From assembly GCF_042665095.1 (NCBI RefSeq), contig NZ_JBHTBV010000010.1: 64,000 nucleotides of DNA. One strand, given 5' to 3'. This document shows, one piece after another, positions 8,696 through 17,765 of the stretch (positions are counted from its first letter, which is position 1; each line of letters starts with the position of its first letter). Source of the stretch: Gordonibacter pamelaeae. GTDB taxonomy: Bacteria; Actinomycetota; Coriobacteriia; Coriobacteriales; Eggerthellaceae. The position numbers and the translations under genes are program-made. The notes under the pieces are model-generated. The model was not told the origin of the DNA, ran no database searches, and was given only the letters and a program-made list of their open reading frames with translations.

Positions 8696-8722
8696 AAAAA
8701 AAGAACCGGCCGAAGCCGGTTC
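8696..8722 (-). terminator. Rho-independent terminator of the Mo-enzyme operon
   Basis: GAACCGGC and GCCGGTTC form an 8-bp stem with a CGAA loop, followed on the minus strand by seven T residues. It lies 40 bases past the zinc-ribbon gene, closing the operon that starts at 14606 or upstream. Confidence 0.85.
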
Positions 8723-8761
8723 CTCCGTGCGTCCTGTACGGCAAGGCCGTCCTCCCAGTGC

Positions 8762-8941
8762 TCAGCGACCCGAGGGCGGCTCCGGGAACGGTGGCGGCAG
8801 AGTCGCGCCGCATGCGGGGCACGTAGGCCGCCCGGGATCGGGCTCCTCCCTGCCGCACGACGGGCAGAGCCTATGCCCCAACCGGTCCTTCATCTCGTCG
8901 GCGCGCCCGCACCGGTTGCACAGGGTGCAGCAGTAGCACAC
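8762..8941 (-). CDS. Small Cys-rich zinc-ribbon protein
   Basis: A 59-residue protein with four CxxC-type pairs: VCYCCTLCNRCGRAD, LCPSCGREEP and TCPACGATLPPP. The first half could bind one zinc or iron site and the second half a classic ribbon. The start is taken as GTG at 8941 because GGGCGAGG lies six bases upstream; no ATG is available in frame near it. It follows the iron-sulfur subunit by 67 bases and precedes the operon terminator. Its N terminus resembles the 76-residue protein at 1157-1387, which has the same operon-terminal position, so the two are probably homologous accessories. The function is unknown. Because of its length and GTG start it is easily missed by gene callers. Confidence 0.65.
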   Translation of the reverse strand: MCYCCTLCNRCGRADEMKDRLGHRLCPSCGREEPDPGRPTCPACGATLPPPFPEPPSGR

Positions 8942-9008
8942 GGATTCCTCGCCCCCTTTCCCGCGGAGGCGACGCGCAGCATCCGGCGCCGCCTCCGTCC
9001 GTACCGTC

Positions 9009-9362
9009 CTAGGCGCAGGGCGCCCAGAGCACCTGCTTGGGCTTGCCCGCCAACTCTGCGGCCAGCTCCTCGATCGTACCGAACCTCATGCAGAATGCCT
9101 GGCAGTGATGCACGCACGTCGGCTCCTTGCCCGCCGCAACGCGGCCCGCGCACAGGTCGCACAGGTCGGTGGGCACGGGGATCTTGTTCCAGTTGAAGCA
9201 GTTGCCGCCCTCGCCCGAATCGTCCTTCTGCCACGGACCGTCATCCAGCACGCGGATGCCCCACTTGCCCACGGGGAAGCCATGCTCCTCCTTGCAGGCC
9301 ACCACGCACGTCTCGCACCCGGTGCAGTACTCGTAGTCGATCAAAAGCCCGTATTCAGCCAT
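9009..9362 (-). CDS. 4Fe-4S ferredoxin-like subunit of Mo enzyme
   Basis: A 117-residue small subunit for the enzyme encoded two bases upstream. The cysteines are YCTGCETCVVAC (motif I), CDLCAGR, then CVHHCQAFC, which gives nine cysteines and predicts two 4Fe-4S clusters. The Trp/Asn-containing linker (GGNCFNWNKIPVPTDL) parallels the sister subunit at 1847-2365, but the C-terminal extension of that protein is missing here. The start ATG at 9362 directly follows the stop of the large subunit, indicating coupled translation. It is cytosolic by sequence and probably transfers electrons from a soluble reductant to the Mo centre. Confidence 0.92.
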   Translation of the reverse strand: MAEYGLLIDYEYCTGCETCVVACKEEHGFPVGKWGIRVLDDGPWQKDDSGEGGNCFNWNKIPVPTDLCDLCAGRVAAGKEPTCVHHCQAFCMRFGTIEELAAELAGKPKQVLWAPCA

Positions 9363-9364
9363 CT

Positions 9365-11935
9365 CTACACCAACTCTCCGAATTTCTCGACGACCAGGTT
9401 CATGTCCGTGTCGTAGCTCTCCTGCAAGGGCGTCACGCTGCAGCAGTTGCACTTGTAGGGCCCGCCGTAGCCCAAGCGCGAGTTATAGTGGTTCGACACG
9501 AGGTCGTTCACGTTCGACTGCCACACGCCGTAGAGGCCCCGCTCATCGGCATGATCGGCCTTCACGAAGCCGTCCTTAATCTCCTTGCCGTTGATGACGG
9601 CCTGCACCTCGTGGTCCTCCACGATCTCGCCCACGGGAAGGATCGTGTCGCGCGCATCGTCGTCGGCCTGGCGCTCGGGGAACCACCAGCCGTGGTCGGT
9701 CTGCACCACGCCCTTCTTCACGATGGGAGACACGACGGCCTTGAACTTCGCGCGGCCGTAGTCGTTCCTGATCTCGACCCATTGGCCGTCCGCCACGCCC
9801 AGCTGTGCCGCATCCTCGGGGTTGATCTCGATGATCGGGTCGGGGTGCAGCTCGCGGAGCACGGGGATCTGCCGGTGCTCAGCGTGGAACGACGCGTAGT
9901 TGCGCGCTCCTGTGGTCAGGATGAACGGGTACTTCGCCGCGAGCTCGGGGTCCTTGTGAGGACTGAACGCCGGCTCCTGGTAGTACGGCAGAGGGTCCTC
10001 GCCGTAATGCGCGTACGCCGTCGACCACAGCTCCACGCGGCCGGTGGGCGTGAGGAAGCCGGGCTTGCGGTCAGGACGCAGCTTGCCCGTCTCGTACTTG
10101 CGGTAGTTCACGCCGCGCTGGAACACCACCTGGTCGCGCAGGTCCTCGAAGGGCATCTTGGCGGGACGCGCGCGGCGCTGCGTGAGGAAGTCGGCCTCGT
10201 CCTTGAACAGGCGCCCGCCGTCCTCGTCCTTCAGGCAGTCCATCTCCAGGTACTCGCCCAGCTCGATGAGTATCTGGATGTCGGACTTCACCTCGCCCAC
10301 GTCCACGGCCTTGTTCACCGAGCCCAGCGTCACCGGCGATCCCGCGTAGTGCGTCATGACCACGTCGTCCTTCTCGGCGCACGAGGCCAAGGGCAGCACG
10401 AGGTCGGCGAACGCCTCGATGGCGGGCGTGATGAAGCAATCGGTTGCCATGCACCACTCCAGGTTCTTGCAGCCCTCGTACCAACCGGTCGGCTGGGCGC
10501 AGCACGTGGGGGTGAGCAGCGCCGTGGACTGTATCCAGCCCATGCGGATGCGGTACGGCTCGCCCTTCGTCACCGCGTCGAACATCATGTCGGCCTGCGC
10601 GTTACGAATGTTGTCCACGTAGAGCGGATACTCGTCGTAGCCGATGGTCTTGCCCTTGAGGTCGTCGGACAGCGAATCCCAGCCGATGCGGCGCTGCGGG
10701 CGCGCGGCGTCCTCGGCCGAGGTGTCGTCGGCCTTGTCGATGTCGAGCGTGGAGCCCTCCATCGCCGCGGCCTCGGCAGCCGCCTGCGCCTCCGCGTCGT
10801 CCTCCACACCGGGCGCCGGGTCGATCTCGGCGATGATCTGGCCGCCGGGCACGTCGATGTTGCCGCAGATGGCCATCAGCGCCAGCACGCAGTGGGCCGC
10901 CTGGTTGCCGTTCTGGTTCTGGTCGAACGCAAGGCCCCAGGCGATGGACGCGGGCTTCGCGGCGGCGTACAGGCGGGCCGCCCGGTAGATATCCTCCACC
11001 GGCACCTCGCAGATCTCCGCGGCCCTCTCGGGCGTCATGCCCTTGTCAGGGTCGTTGATGCGCGCGGAGAACTCCTCGAAGCCGTACGTCCACTTCTCCA
11101 CGAAGTCGTGATCGTAGAGGTCCTCGTTGATGATGATGGACAGCCACGCCATGGCGAGTGCGGTGTCGGTGCCGGGGCGCACCCGCAGATGCACCTCTGC
11201 GCGCGTGGCCAGCCAGTTCACACGCGGGTCGACGCTGATGAGCTTCGCACCGCGCTTCATGAGATCGATGACCGCATGGCCCCACAGCCCGTCGCCGTTC
11301 GACGCGAGCGCCATCTTGCCCCACATGACGATGACCTCCGGCACCCGGTACACGGGGTTGTCGTAGGTTCCCTCCAGGCCGCCGGCGTAGTCCATCTCGG
11401 GATAGTAAGCGCCCAGCACGTGCGAGCAGGACATGGAGCGCGGCTGGTAGCAGGCATAGCCCGACTGGGTGTAGCAGGCGTTCGGCGTGCCGAGCACGGC
11501 CTGCGCCATGTCGGCCACCAGGATGCCGCCCGAGCGCCCCGTGCCCGAGAACACGGCCATGCTCTCGGGGCCGTAGGTGTCGCGGAAGTAGTCGCGCTTC
11601 TCCTTGATCAGGGCATAGGCCTCATCCCATGTGATGCGCTCCCACTTGTCGTGTTGGCCGCGGTCCTTCGGATCGCGCTTCATCGGATAGATCACGCGGC
11701 TCGGGTTGTACACGTAGTCCTTGAGCGCCAGGCACCGGGCGCACAAGCGGCCCTTCGTGATGGGGTTGTTCTCGTCGCCCTCCACATGGTCGAGGCGCCC
11801 CTCCGCATCGACGTAGAGCTTCAGGCCGCATCCTACCGGATGGCAGCCCGGCGGCGACCACATGGACGTGCGCACGACAGTGAAGTCCCCGTCCTCGTAC
11901 TTCCAGGGCTTGCCCAGGTCGTTCTTGAATTCCAT
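9365..11935 (-). CDS. Molybdopterin oxidoreductase large subunit
   Basis: An 856-residue DMSO-reductase-superfamily catalytic subunit. The N-terminal cluster motif is SPPGCHPVGC plus GRLCARC. FSGTGRSGG and QSGYACYQPR (likely Mo ligand Cys) follow, with SVDPRVNWLATRAEV and the C-terminal TTGARNYASFHAEHRQ and HGWWFPERQADDD. Compared with the paralogue at 2369-4735 it carries an extra Ala/Glu/Asp-rich stretch of about 50 residues after AEIDPAPG (near residues 370-420) and a longer insertion near the C terminus after the WWFPE motif. The start MEFKNDLGKPW follows AAGAGAGAGG. The gene is 20 bases downstream of the MFS carrier at 11956, so uptake of the substrate or export of the product may be co-transcribed with it. 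No Tat signal is present. Confidence 0.94.
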   Translation of the reverse strand: MEFKNDLGKPWKYEDGDFTVVRTSMWSPPGCHPVGCGLKLYVDAEGRLDHVEGDENNPITKGRLCARCLALKDYVYNPSRVIYPMKRDPKDRGQHDKWERITWDEAYALIKEKRDYFRDTYGPESMAVFSGTGRSGGILVADMAQAVLGTPNACYTQSGYACYQPRSMSCSHVLGAYYPEMDYAGGLEGTYDNPVYRVPEVIVMWGKMALASNGDGLWGHAVIDLMKRGAKLISVDPRVNWLATRAEVHLRVRPGTDTALAMAWLSIIINEDLYDHDFVEKWTYGFEEFSARINDPDKGMTPERAAEICEVPVEDIYRAARLYAAAKPASIAWGLAFDQNQNGNQAAHCVLALMAICGNIDVPGGQIIAEIDPAPGVEDDAEAQAAAEAAAMEGSTLDIDKADDTSAEDAARPQRRIGWDSLSDDLKGKTIGYDEYPLYVDNIRNAQADMMFDAVTKGEPYRIRMGWIQSTALLTPTCCAQPTGWYEGCKNLEWCMATDCFITPAIEAFADLVLPLASCAEKDDVVMTHYAGSPVTLGSVNKAVDVGEVKSDIQILIELGEYLEMDCLKDEDGGRLFKDEADFLTQRRARPAKMPFEDLRDQVVFQRGVNYRKYETGKLRPDRKPGFLTPTGRVELWSTAYAHYGEDPLPYYQEPAFSPHKDPELAAKYPFILTTGARNYASFHAEHRQIPVLRELHPDPIIEINPEDAAQLGVADGQWVEIRNDYGRAKFKAVVSPIVKKGVVQTDHGWWFPERQADDDARDTILPVGEIVEDHEVQAVINGKEIKDGFVKADHADERGLYGVWQSNVNDLVSNHYNSRLGYGGPYKCNCCSVTPLQESYDTDMNLVVEKFGELV

Positions 11936-11955
11936 ACCGTTACCTCTCTCTTATG

Positions 11956-13260
11956 CTAGTTGCTTGCCTGCGTGTCGAGCGCATCTCCGGCCTCCGCCCA
12001 CGCAAGCTTCCCACGGCGCGCATAGGCAAGGCGGACCGTCGCGAAGCCCAGGGCCGTGATGCCGATCCCCAGCGCGAACGCCGGCACGAAGCTGCCCGTG
12101 GCGTCGAAGATGGCGGCCACCGTCACCGGGCCCAGGCACCCGATGACGCCGGTGCCGATACGGGCGTAGGTGAAGATGGCCGGGAAGTCGCGCTCCCCGA
12201 ACAGCTGGCGCACGAGCAGCGGGGTCGACACCGACACGAGCGAGTTCTGCGCCCCGAACAGGAAGGCCGACGCATACAGCAGCACCAGGTTGTCGCCCGC
12301 GAACATGAAGCCCGCAAACCCCAACGCCACCATGGCAAGCTGTATGTTCACCGTGAACTGCACGCCCACCCGGTCGTTGAGCCAGCCCACCAGCAGCTTC
12401 TCCACCACGTTGCCCACCATGACAGCCGTGAGCAGCGACGATCCGACCAAGGCGGAGAACCCGATGGACTGCGCATAGCCCGGCAGGTGGGAGTTGAAGC
12501 CCGCAAAGTACGCGATCAGCCCCGAGAACAGGAACATGCACACGAACGGCACCGTCTTCAGGGCCTTGGCCAGCGGCACGCCGGGAAGCCCCGGGTGCCC
12601 GCCCGCGCGTTGCCGCCCGGCCCGGCCGTCCCGCTCGTCCTGCCCGGTCCAGCCGTACGGCTTCATCCCCACGTCCTCGGGACGCAGCTTGAACACGAAC
12701 AGCGTCCACGGCAGCACGAGGAGCGCCATGACGACGGCCGCCACGAAGTAGGCCTCGCGCCATCCGAGCCCTTGGATCAGCAGGGTGAACACCGGCCCGA
12801 GGACGGCGCCGCCAATGCCGGAGAACGACATGGCCACGCCCAGCGCCAGGCCCTTGTGCGACTGGAACCAATTGCCGATGAGAATGGGCGTGGGCACGAC
12901 GAAGATGAAGCTGCCCGCCAGGCCGAACACGATGCCCGATATCCACCACTGCCAGGGCTCGGAATAGAGCCCCATGGCCGCCACCGCGGCAACGACCAAC
13001 GCGAACGACACGCTCAGCACGCGGTTCACGTTGTACTTCGTGATCCACTTCCCCACTACGGGCATGGCGAACACCGTGGCGATGAAGTAGAACGTCAGGT
13101 ACATCGAGAGCTCCGAGCGCGAGAAACCCAGGTCCTCGCACACCGGCACGAAGAACACCCCCGCGGCGTCCAGCACCGCGCCCAAGCCGCCCGCCTGCAT
13201 GAAGCAGCACCCTATCAGTATCAGCCATGCGTAGTGAAACCGTGGTCTCGCCGCCGTCAT
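11956..13260 (-). CDS. MFS transporter, OFA-like
   Basis: A 434-residue major facilitator of about 12 helices. The N terminus FHYAWLILIGCCFMQAGG, the segment GVFFVPVCEDLGFSRSELS and the PEDVGM motif before the central loop are typical of the oxalate/formate-antiporter-like (OFA) group. The central loop (around residues 205-235) is polar and rich in Arg and Gly. It is 32 bases downstream of a second OFA-like carrier and 20 bases upstream of the Mo-enzyme large subunit, so it probably moves that enzyme's organic acid substrate or product. The two carriers share layout but are clearly diverged, so they need not carry the same compound. Confidence 0.9.
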   Translation of the reverse strand: MTAARPRFHYAWLILIGCCFMQAGGLGAVLDAAGVFFVPVCEDLGFSRSELSMYLTFYFIATVFAMPVVGKWITKYNVNRVLSVSFALVVAAVAAMGLYSEPWQWWISGIVFGLAGSFIFVVPTPILIGNWFQSHKGLALGVAMSFSGIGGAVLGPVFTLLIQGLGWREAYFVAAVVMALLVLPWTLFVFKLRPEDVGMKPYGWTGQDERDGRAGRQRAGGHPGLPGVPLAKALKTVPFVCMFLFSGLIAYFAGFNSHLPGYAQSIGFSALVGSSLLTAVMVGNVVEKLLVGWLNDRVGVQFTVNIQLAMVALGFAGFMFAGDNLVLLYASAFLFGAQNSLVSVSTPLLVRQLFGERDFPAIFTYARIGTGVIGCLGPVTVAAIFDATGSFVPAFALGIGITALGFATVRLAYARRGKLAWAEAGDALDTQASN

Positions 13261-13292
13261 GAGCTACCACCTCTCCTTTGCCGGGAAAACCG

Positions 13293-14606
13293 CTACGAGC
13301 GGCTCTTCTCGGGCTCGCCCTCCTCGGTCCACTTGCCGCGGAACTTCTTAGCCGTGGTCGCAGCTACCACGATCACCGCCGCGATGACGATCTCGAAGCC
13401 GATGCCGCAGCCGTAGGCGGCCTGGAACCCGCCTGCCAAGGAGGCCACGAGCGCCACGAACGTCGCGCCCAAGCCGCCCAGCACGGCGATGCCCATGTTC
13501 AGGTAGGAATAGATCTTCGCGTAGTCGCGGTCGCCGTAGCAGTGGCGCGTGAGCAGCGGGAGCCCTACCGACATCATGGCGTCGCCCGTGCCGATGCAGA
13601 AGCCGGCGATGAGCATGGGCACCTGGTTGTCGCCCATCATGAACACCATGAGCGCGAAGCCCGCCATGCTCACCACGGCGAAGGCCACCATGGAGTTCAT
13701 GATGCCGATCTTGTCGGAGAGCGTGCCCAAGGTGATCTTTCCGAGGATGTTGCCCACCGCAGCTGCCGATATCATGGACGCGCCCAGAAGCGCGAGCTCG
13801 GTGCCGCCGACGGACTGCACGGCCGTGGGCATCATGGACTTGTAGCCGCCGCCAAGCGAGATGAGGCAGGCAGTCACGAAGATGCAGTAGAACGCGACGG
13901 TGCCGAGGGCGAACTTGCCGGAGACGCCGCTCTTCTTCGCCGGCTCCTGGCCTGCTGCCGTCTCCTTCTCGATGCCGTACTGCGCGAGCCCCACGTCCTC
14001 GGGCCGCGTGCGGAAGAAGAGCACGGCAGGCACCAGGATCAGCACGGCGGAGATGCCCGCCTCCACGAAGAACGCGGACTGGTAGCCCATCGACTTGATG
14101 AGCCCGGCGAACAGCGGCGACCATACGAACGTGCCCACGCCGGTGAAGGCCGAGGCTATGCCGAGGAACTTGCCGGCCTGCTTCGGAGCGAACCAGTTGT
14201 TGATCAGCACCGACGGCCCCACGAGGAAGATGATCGGGCCGGCAAGGCCGAGCAGCACGCCCGAGATGTAGATCTGCCACACCTCGCCCCACACGCCCAG
14301 CAGCGCCACGGCCGCCACGACGCACACGCCGCCGGCGCCGAACAGCACCCGCGCGTCCACCCTGTCGAACAGGCGGCCGGCGAACGGCAGCCACACGAGC
14401 ATGACGTAGGAGTATACGGTCATGAGCAGCGTCACCTGAGTCACATCGGGCTTGCCCTCGGGCGTGACCAGGCCGAACTGCAGCGCCATCGGCACGAAGA
14501 AGTTGCCCATGACGTTGAGCACCAAACCCATGCCGCCGGCCATCATCATGCACACGCCAATGAAGACGAGCCAAGCGCGATGGAACCCCTTCTTTTCTTC
14601 TACCAT
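13293..14606 (-). CDS. MFS transporter, OFA-like
   Basis: A 437-residue twelve-helix major facilitator. It begins MVEEKKGFHRAWLVFIGVCM and continues GNFFVPMALQFGLVTPEG, with GPSVLINNWFAPKQAGKFLG and RPEDVGLAQYG before the cytosolic loop. The C-terminal half contains GKITLGTLSDKIG, a conserved MFS loop. It is the first of two tandem carriers ahead of the Mo-enzyme genes at 9365-11935. The 115-base gap from the preceding iron-sulfur gene holds a hairpin, so a new transcription unit may begin here. The substrate is unknown; an organic anion is inferred from the family. Confidence 0.9.
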   Translation of the reverse strand: MVEEKKGFHRAWLVFIGVCMMMAGGMGLVLNVMGNFFVPMALQFGLVTPEGKPDVTQVTLLMTVYSYVMLVWLPFAGRLFDRVDARVLFGAGGVCVVAAVALLGVWGEVWQIYISGVLLGLAGPIIFLVGPSVLINNWFAPKQAGKFLGIASAFTGVGTFVWSPLFAGLIKSMGYQSAFFVEAGISAVLILVPAVLFFRTRPEDVGLAQYGIEKETAAGQEPAKKSGVSGKFALGTVAFYCIFVTACLISLGGGYKSMMPTAVQSVGGTELALLGASMISAAAVGNILGKITLGTLSDKIGIMNSMVAFAVVSMAGFALMVFMMGDNQVPMLIAGFCIGTGDAMMSVGLPLLTRHCYGDRDYAKIYSYLNMGIAVLGGLGATFVALVASLAGGFQAAYGCGIGFEIVIAAVIVVAATTAKKFRGKWTEEGEPEKSRS

Positions 14607-14680
14607 TTCAGTTACCTTTCCCTTGCAGATTACGAGTAGAACACCGAAGACCCCCGCGCATCACCCCCTTCCCGTACCCG

Positions 14681-14709
14681 CCGTGCCCGCGCACCCGGCA
14701 CGGGCACGG
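14681..14709 (-). terminator. Stem-loop after the iron-sulfur subunit gene
   Basis: CCGTGCCCG and CGGGCACGG make a perfect 9-bp stem with an 11-base loop, 13 bases past the stop of the iron-sulfur gene. No T-run follows, so it may act as an attenuator or RNA-stabilising stem rather than a full terminator. Confidence 0.4.
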
Positions 14710-14721
14710 CCTTCGAGGGGC

Positions 14722-15063
14722 TCAGCGCGTGAGCAGCGCGCAGCGCGACGTACCGTCGATCTTGCGCGCCAGCTCCTCCACCTCGCCGTAGTACATACAC
14801 CACGCCTGGCAGTGCTGCACGCACATGGGCAGCTTGCCCGCGTCCGTGCGCTCGGCGCACATATCGCACGCCTTCGTGAGCACGGGGAGCCATGTCCACT
14901 CCCAGCGGTCCTTGTTGCCCTCGGCGCCCGAATACTCGAACGGCCCCGTCTCGGTGAGCTTGATGCCGAACTCCCCCGCCGGCAGGCCAAGGTGCTTCTT
15001 GCAAGCCACCTCGCAGGAGTGGCAGCCCGTGCAGAACTCGTAGTTGACCAGAATGCCCTTCAC
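14722..15063 (-). CDS. 4Fe-4S ferredoxin-like subunit of Mo enzyme
   Basis: A 113-residue small subunit with FCTGCHSCEVAC, ACDMCAER and MCVQHCQAWC, giving nine cysteines for two predicted 4Fe-4S clusters. The start codon is GTG at 15063, whose G is shared with the TAG stop of the large subunit (TAGTG), so translation is coupled by reinitiation. The sequence is closer to the subunit at 22285-22635 than to those at 1847 and 9009. The two enzyme pairs 14722-17600 and 19852-22635 therefore form one subfamily and the pairs at 1847-4735 and 9009-11935 another. Confidence 0.92.
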   Translation of the reverse strand: MKGILVNYEFCTGCHSCEVACKKHLGLPAGEFGIKLTETGPFEYSGAEGNKDRWEWTWLPVLTKACDMCAERTDAGKLPMCVQHCQAWCMYYGEVEELARKIDGTSRCALLTR

Positions 15064-17600
15064 TAGAATCTCCCTCCCTCGCGCGTCGTGTTGTCGGTCG
15101 TCCACGCGAACGGCTGCCCCGCCACGTAGTCGCTGCGGAACCCGCCCAGCTTCGTGACCACCTCGCCAGGCGTTGGCTCGTCCACGTCGTCGGTGCACTT
15201 GTATATCTTGCAGACGATGCTCTTGAGCGGGTTGCCGATACCGCCGTGGCCCGTCTCGTAGGAGGCGGTGAGGTTGTTGATGTTGCACTCGAACGCTCCG
15301 TACAGGTGCGGGAACGCCGGCTCCTGCTCGGGGAACCACCAGCCGTGCTCGGCATGGATGTAGCGCGGGTTGAGCGTCGGGTCGATGGTCACCTTCTGGC
15401 GGCAGCGCCCCTCGGTGTTCTCGATCCATATCCACTCGCCCTCGGCCAGGCCGTACTCCTCGGCCGTCTGCGGCGACACCTTTACGAGCGGCATCGGATG
15501 GAACTCGCGCATGGTTGCCTGCTGGCGGTTCTCCGAATGGAAGAACTCGTAGGAGCGCGAGCCGTTGATGCAGATGAACGGGTACTCTTTCTTGAACTCG
15601 GGGTCGGTGAGCCACCGCTTGGCCGAAAGCGACTCCACGTGCTCGGCCAAGGGAGGGATGCCCCAGGCGCCGAACGTGGCGTACGGCACGAGCTCGATGC
15701 GCCCGGTGGGCGTCGCGAAGCCGGGCAGGCCGTCGGCGCGCAGCAGGCCCTTCTCGTACTTGCGGTACGTGGCGCAGAAGTCGTCGTACTCGTAGCCGCC
15801 CTTGCGCACGAGCGCGTCGAACGAGCATTCGCCGTCGGCATGGTGCTTCTTCCAGAAGTCGGTGTGCACGTCCTCCACTTCCACCATGCCCGCCTTCGAG
15901 CGGCCGGCGCTCTTGTAGCTCTTGCCGGTCTCGGGATCGTAGAGGTTGAAGCCCACATCCAGGTAGTCCTGCAGCAGCGCCTCGAGCGTGGGCCAGCGCT
16001 TCTGGAACAGCTCCGGGTTGAGCTTGTTGCCCAGGGCCACGATGAGCTCCTCGTCGGACTTCGCCTCGTACCATTCGCTCACGGCCTTCATGGCGCGCAG
16101 CGGCGTCCACCACACGCGCATCGAGTCGCGCTCGGCCGTGGTCTTGAGCGGCAGGAAGATGTCGGCGTAGGCCACCGCCGTGGGCGTCAGGTACGGGTCG
16201 GCCACCACGCAGAACTCCACGTTCTGCAGCATCTTGTGCACGCGCGGCGCCGCCGTGGCCGAGCAGGCGATGCCGTTGGAGCCCTGCGACCAGAACATCT
16301 TGATGGGGTACGGCTCGCCCGTCTCGAACGCACGGTTCACGGCGTCGCAGTCGGCCATGCCGATGAACTGCACGCATCCGGGATGCACAAGGTCCACCGT
16401 GAGCTTCTTCGCGAACGTGTCGGGATCGCAGTAGAGCTGGGCCGTGGCGTAGCCGGGATTGATCTCGAAGCCGTTGCGCACGAGGATGTTCGTGCCCGGT
16501 TTGTCGATGTTGCCGCACACGCTCATGAGGTTCGACACCGTCTGGCACAGCTGGATGGAATCGACCTGCGTGTCGAAGGCGAGGCCCCACTGGATGGCGC
16601 CGCGCTCGGCGCCCGCGTAGAAGCGCGCGGCTGCGGCTATGTCCTCCGCCGGCACCTGGCAGATCTCGGCGGCCCAGTCGGGCGTGAACTGCGCCACATG
16701 CTCTTTGAGCTCGTCGTAGTAGGCGCACCAGCAGTCAACGAACTCGTGGTCGATCAGGTCCTCGGCCGTGATCACGTTGAGCCACGCGAGCGCGAGCGCC
16801 AGGTCGGTGGCCGGGCACAGCGGCAGCCAGTACGCCGCGCGGGCTCCCCACCAGGTGAGCTGCGGGTCGATGGAGATGAACTCCGTGCCCATCTGCATGC
16901 ACACGTTCAGCCAATGGCCCAGGTAACCGTCCGCGTTCGAGCGCAGCGGCTCGCAGCCCCACACCACCACGACGTCGGGACGCTCCCATTCGGGGTTCGC
17001 GTAACGGTCGGCATGGCCCTCGGAGGCGTCCACAATGGGGAAATCGCCGATGCCGGCGGCCGTGCCGCACGTGCGCGGCAGGTAGCACGAGTACCCCGAG
17101 AAGCCGATGGCGCCGATGTTCGGCGTGCCGAGGCACGCCCCGCCCAGAAACGGCACCCAGGACGAGATGTTGCGCCCCGTGCCATGGTTCACGAAGATCG
17201 ACTCGCGGCCGAAGCCCGCCTCGTCGAGGTTCTCGTGTATCCAGTCGGCAATCTCGTCGAGCGCCTCCTCCCAGGTGATGCGCTCCCACTTGTTCTCGCC
17301 GCGCTCGCCCGCGCGCCGCAGCGGGTACTTGGGGCGGTCGGCGTAGTTCACGCCCTCGGCCAGGTTCAGGCAGCGCATGCACAGACGCCCGTTGGCGCAC
17401 GGGTCGAGCGGGTCGCCCTCCACGCGCTCCAGCTTGCCGTCCTTCGTGTACATGAGCACGCCGCACGAATCGTGGCAGCCGGGCGCCGAGTACGTGTAGG
17501 TACGCGTGACGGTGTAGCCGTCCTCCTCCCACTGCCACTCGCCCTCGTGGTAGGCTTCGCGGTCGATGCCCTTGAGGAACTCCCCGTAGTCGAACAGCAT
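15063..17600 (-). CDS. Molybdopterin oxidoreductase large subunit
   Basis: An 845-residue catalytic subunit. The cluster motif is SAPGCHDSCGVLMY plus GRLCMRC. It continues with NHGTGRN and FSGYSCYLPR (likely Mo ligand Cys), WGCEPLRSNADGYLGHW and IDPQLTWWGARAAYW, and ends with NGSRSYEFFHSENRQ and HGWWFPEQEPAFPHLYG. It is a close paralogue of the partial gene at 1-990 and more distantly related to the one at 19852-22275. The start MLFDYGEF has the leader GAGAGGAGAGAGG. No Tat signal or transmembrane segment is seen. It pairs with the iron-sulfur subunit that overlaps its stop. The substrate is undetermined. Confidence 0.94.
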   Translation of the reverse strand: MLFDYGEFLKGIDREAYHEGEWQWEEDGYTVTRTYTYSAPGCHDSCGVLMYTKDGKLERVEGDPLDPCANGRLCMRCLNLAEGVNYADRPKYPLRRAGERGENKWERITWEEALDEIADWIHENLDEAGFGRESIFVNHGTGRNISSWVPFLGGACLGTPNIGAIGFSGYSCYLPRTCGTAAGIGDFPIVDASEGHADRYANPEWERPDVVVVWGCEPLRSNADGYLGHWLNVCMQMGTEFISIDPQLTWWGARAAYWLPLCPATDLALALAWLNVITAEDLIDHEFVDCWCAYYDELKEHVAQFTPDWAAEICQVPAEDIAAAARFYAGAERGAIQWGLAFDTQVDSIQLCQTVSNLMSVCGNIDKPGTNILVRNGFEINPGYATAQLYCDPDTFAKKLTVDLVHPGCVQFIGMADCDAVNRAFETGEPYPIKMFWSQGSNGIACSATAAPRVHKMLQNVEFCVVADPYLTPTAVAYADIFLPLKTTAERDSMRVWWTPLRAMKAVSEWYEAKSDEELIVALGNKLNPELFQKRWPTLEALLQDYLDVGFNLYDPETGKSYKSAGRSKAGMVEVEDVHTDFWKKHHADGECSFDALVRKGGYEYDDFCATYRKYEKGLLRADGLPGFATPTGRIELVPYATFGAWGIPPLAEHVESLSAKRWLTDPEFKKEYPFICINGSRSYEFFHSENRQQATMREFHPMPLVKVSPQTAEEYGLAEGEWIWIENTEGRCRQKVTIDPTLNPRYIHAEHGWWFPEQEPAFPHLYGAFECNINNLTASYETGHGGIGNPLKSIVCKIYKCTDDVDEPTPGEVVTKLGGFRSDYVAGQPFAWTTDNTTREGGRF

Positions 17601-17765
17601 AGGCCCTCTCTCCTCTCTCGTCTCGGGCTTGGCGCGACGTGCGCCGCGCTTCGGCCCTCGATGCGAACGATAGGAAAAAGCGCCGTGCGTTTCATGAGGT
17701 GGGAGACGCTAAACCGCAGAGTAAGGTCTGGAGGATTAGGGCCGTGGGCGGGGCGGCGACCGCGA

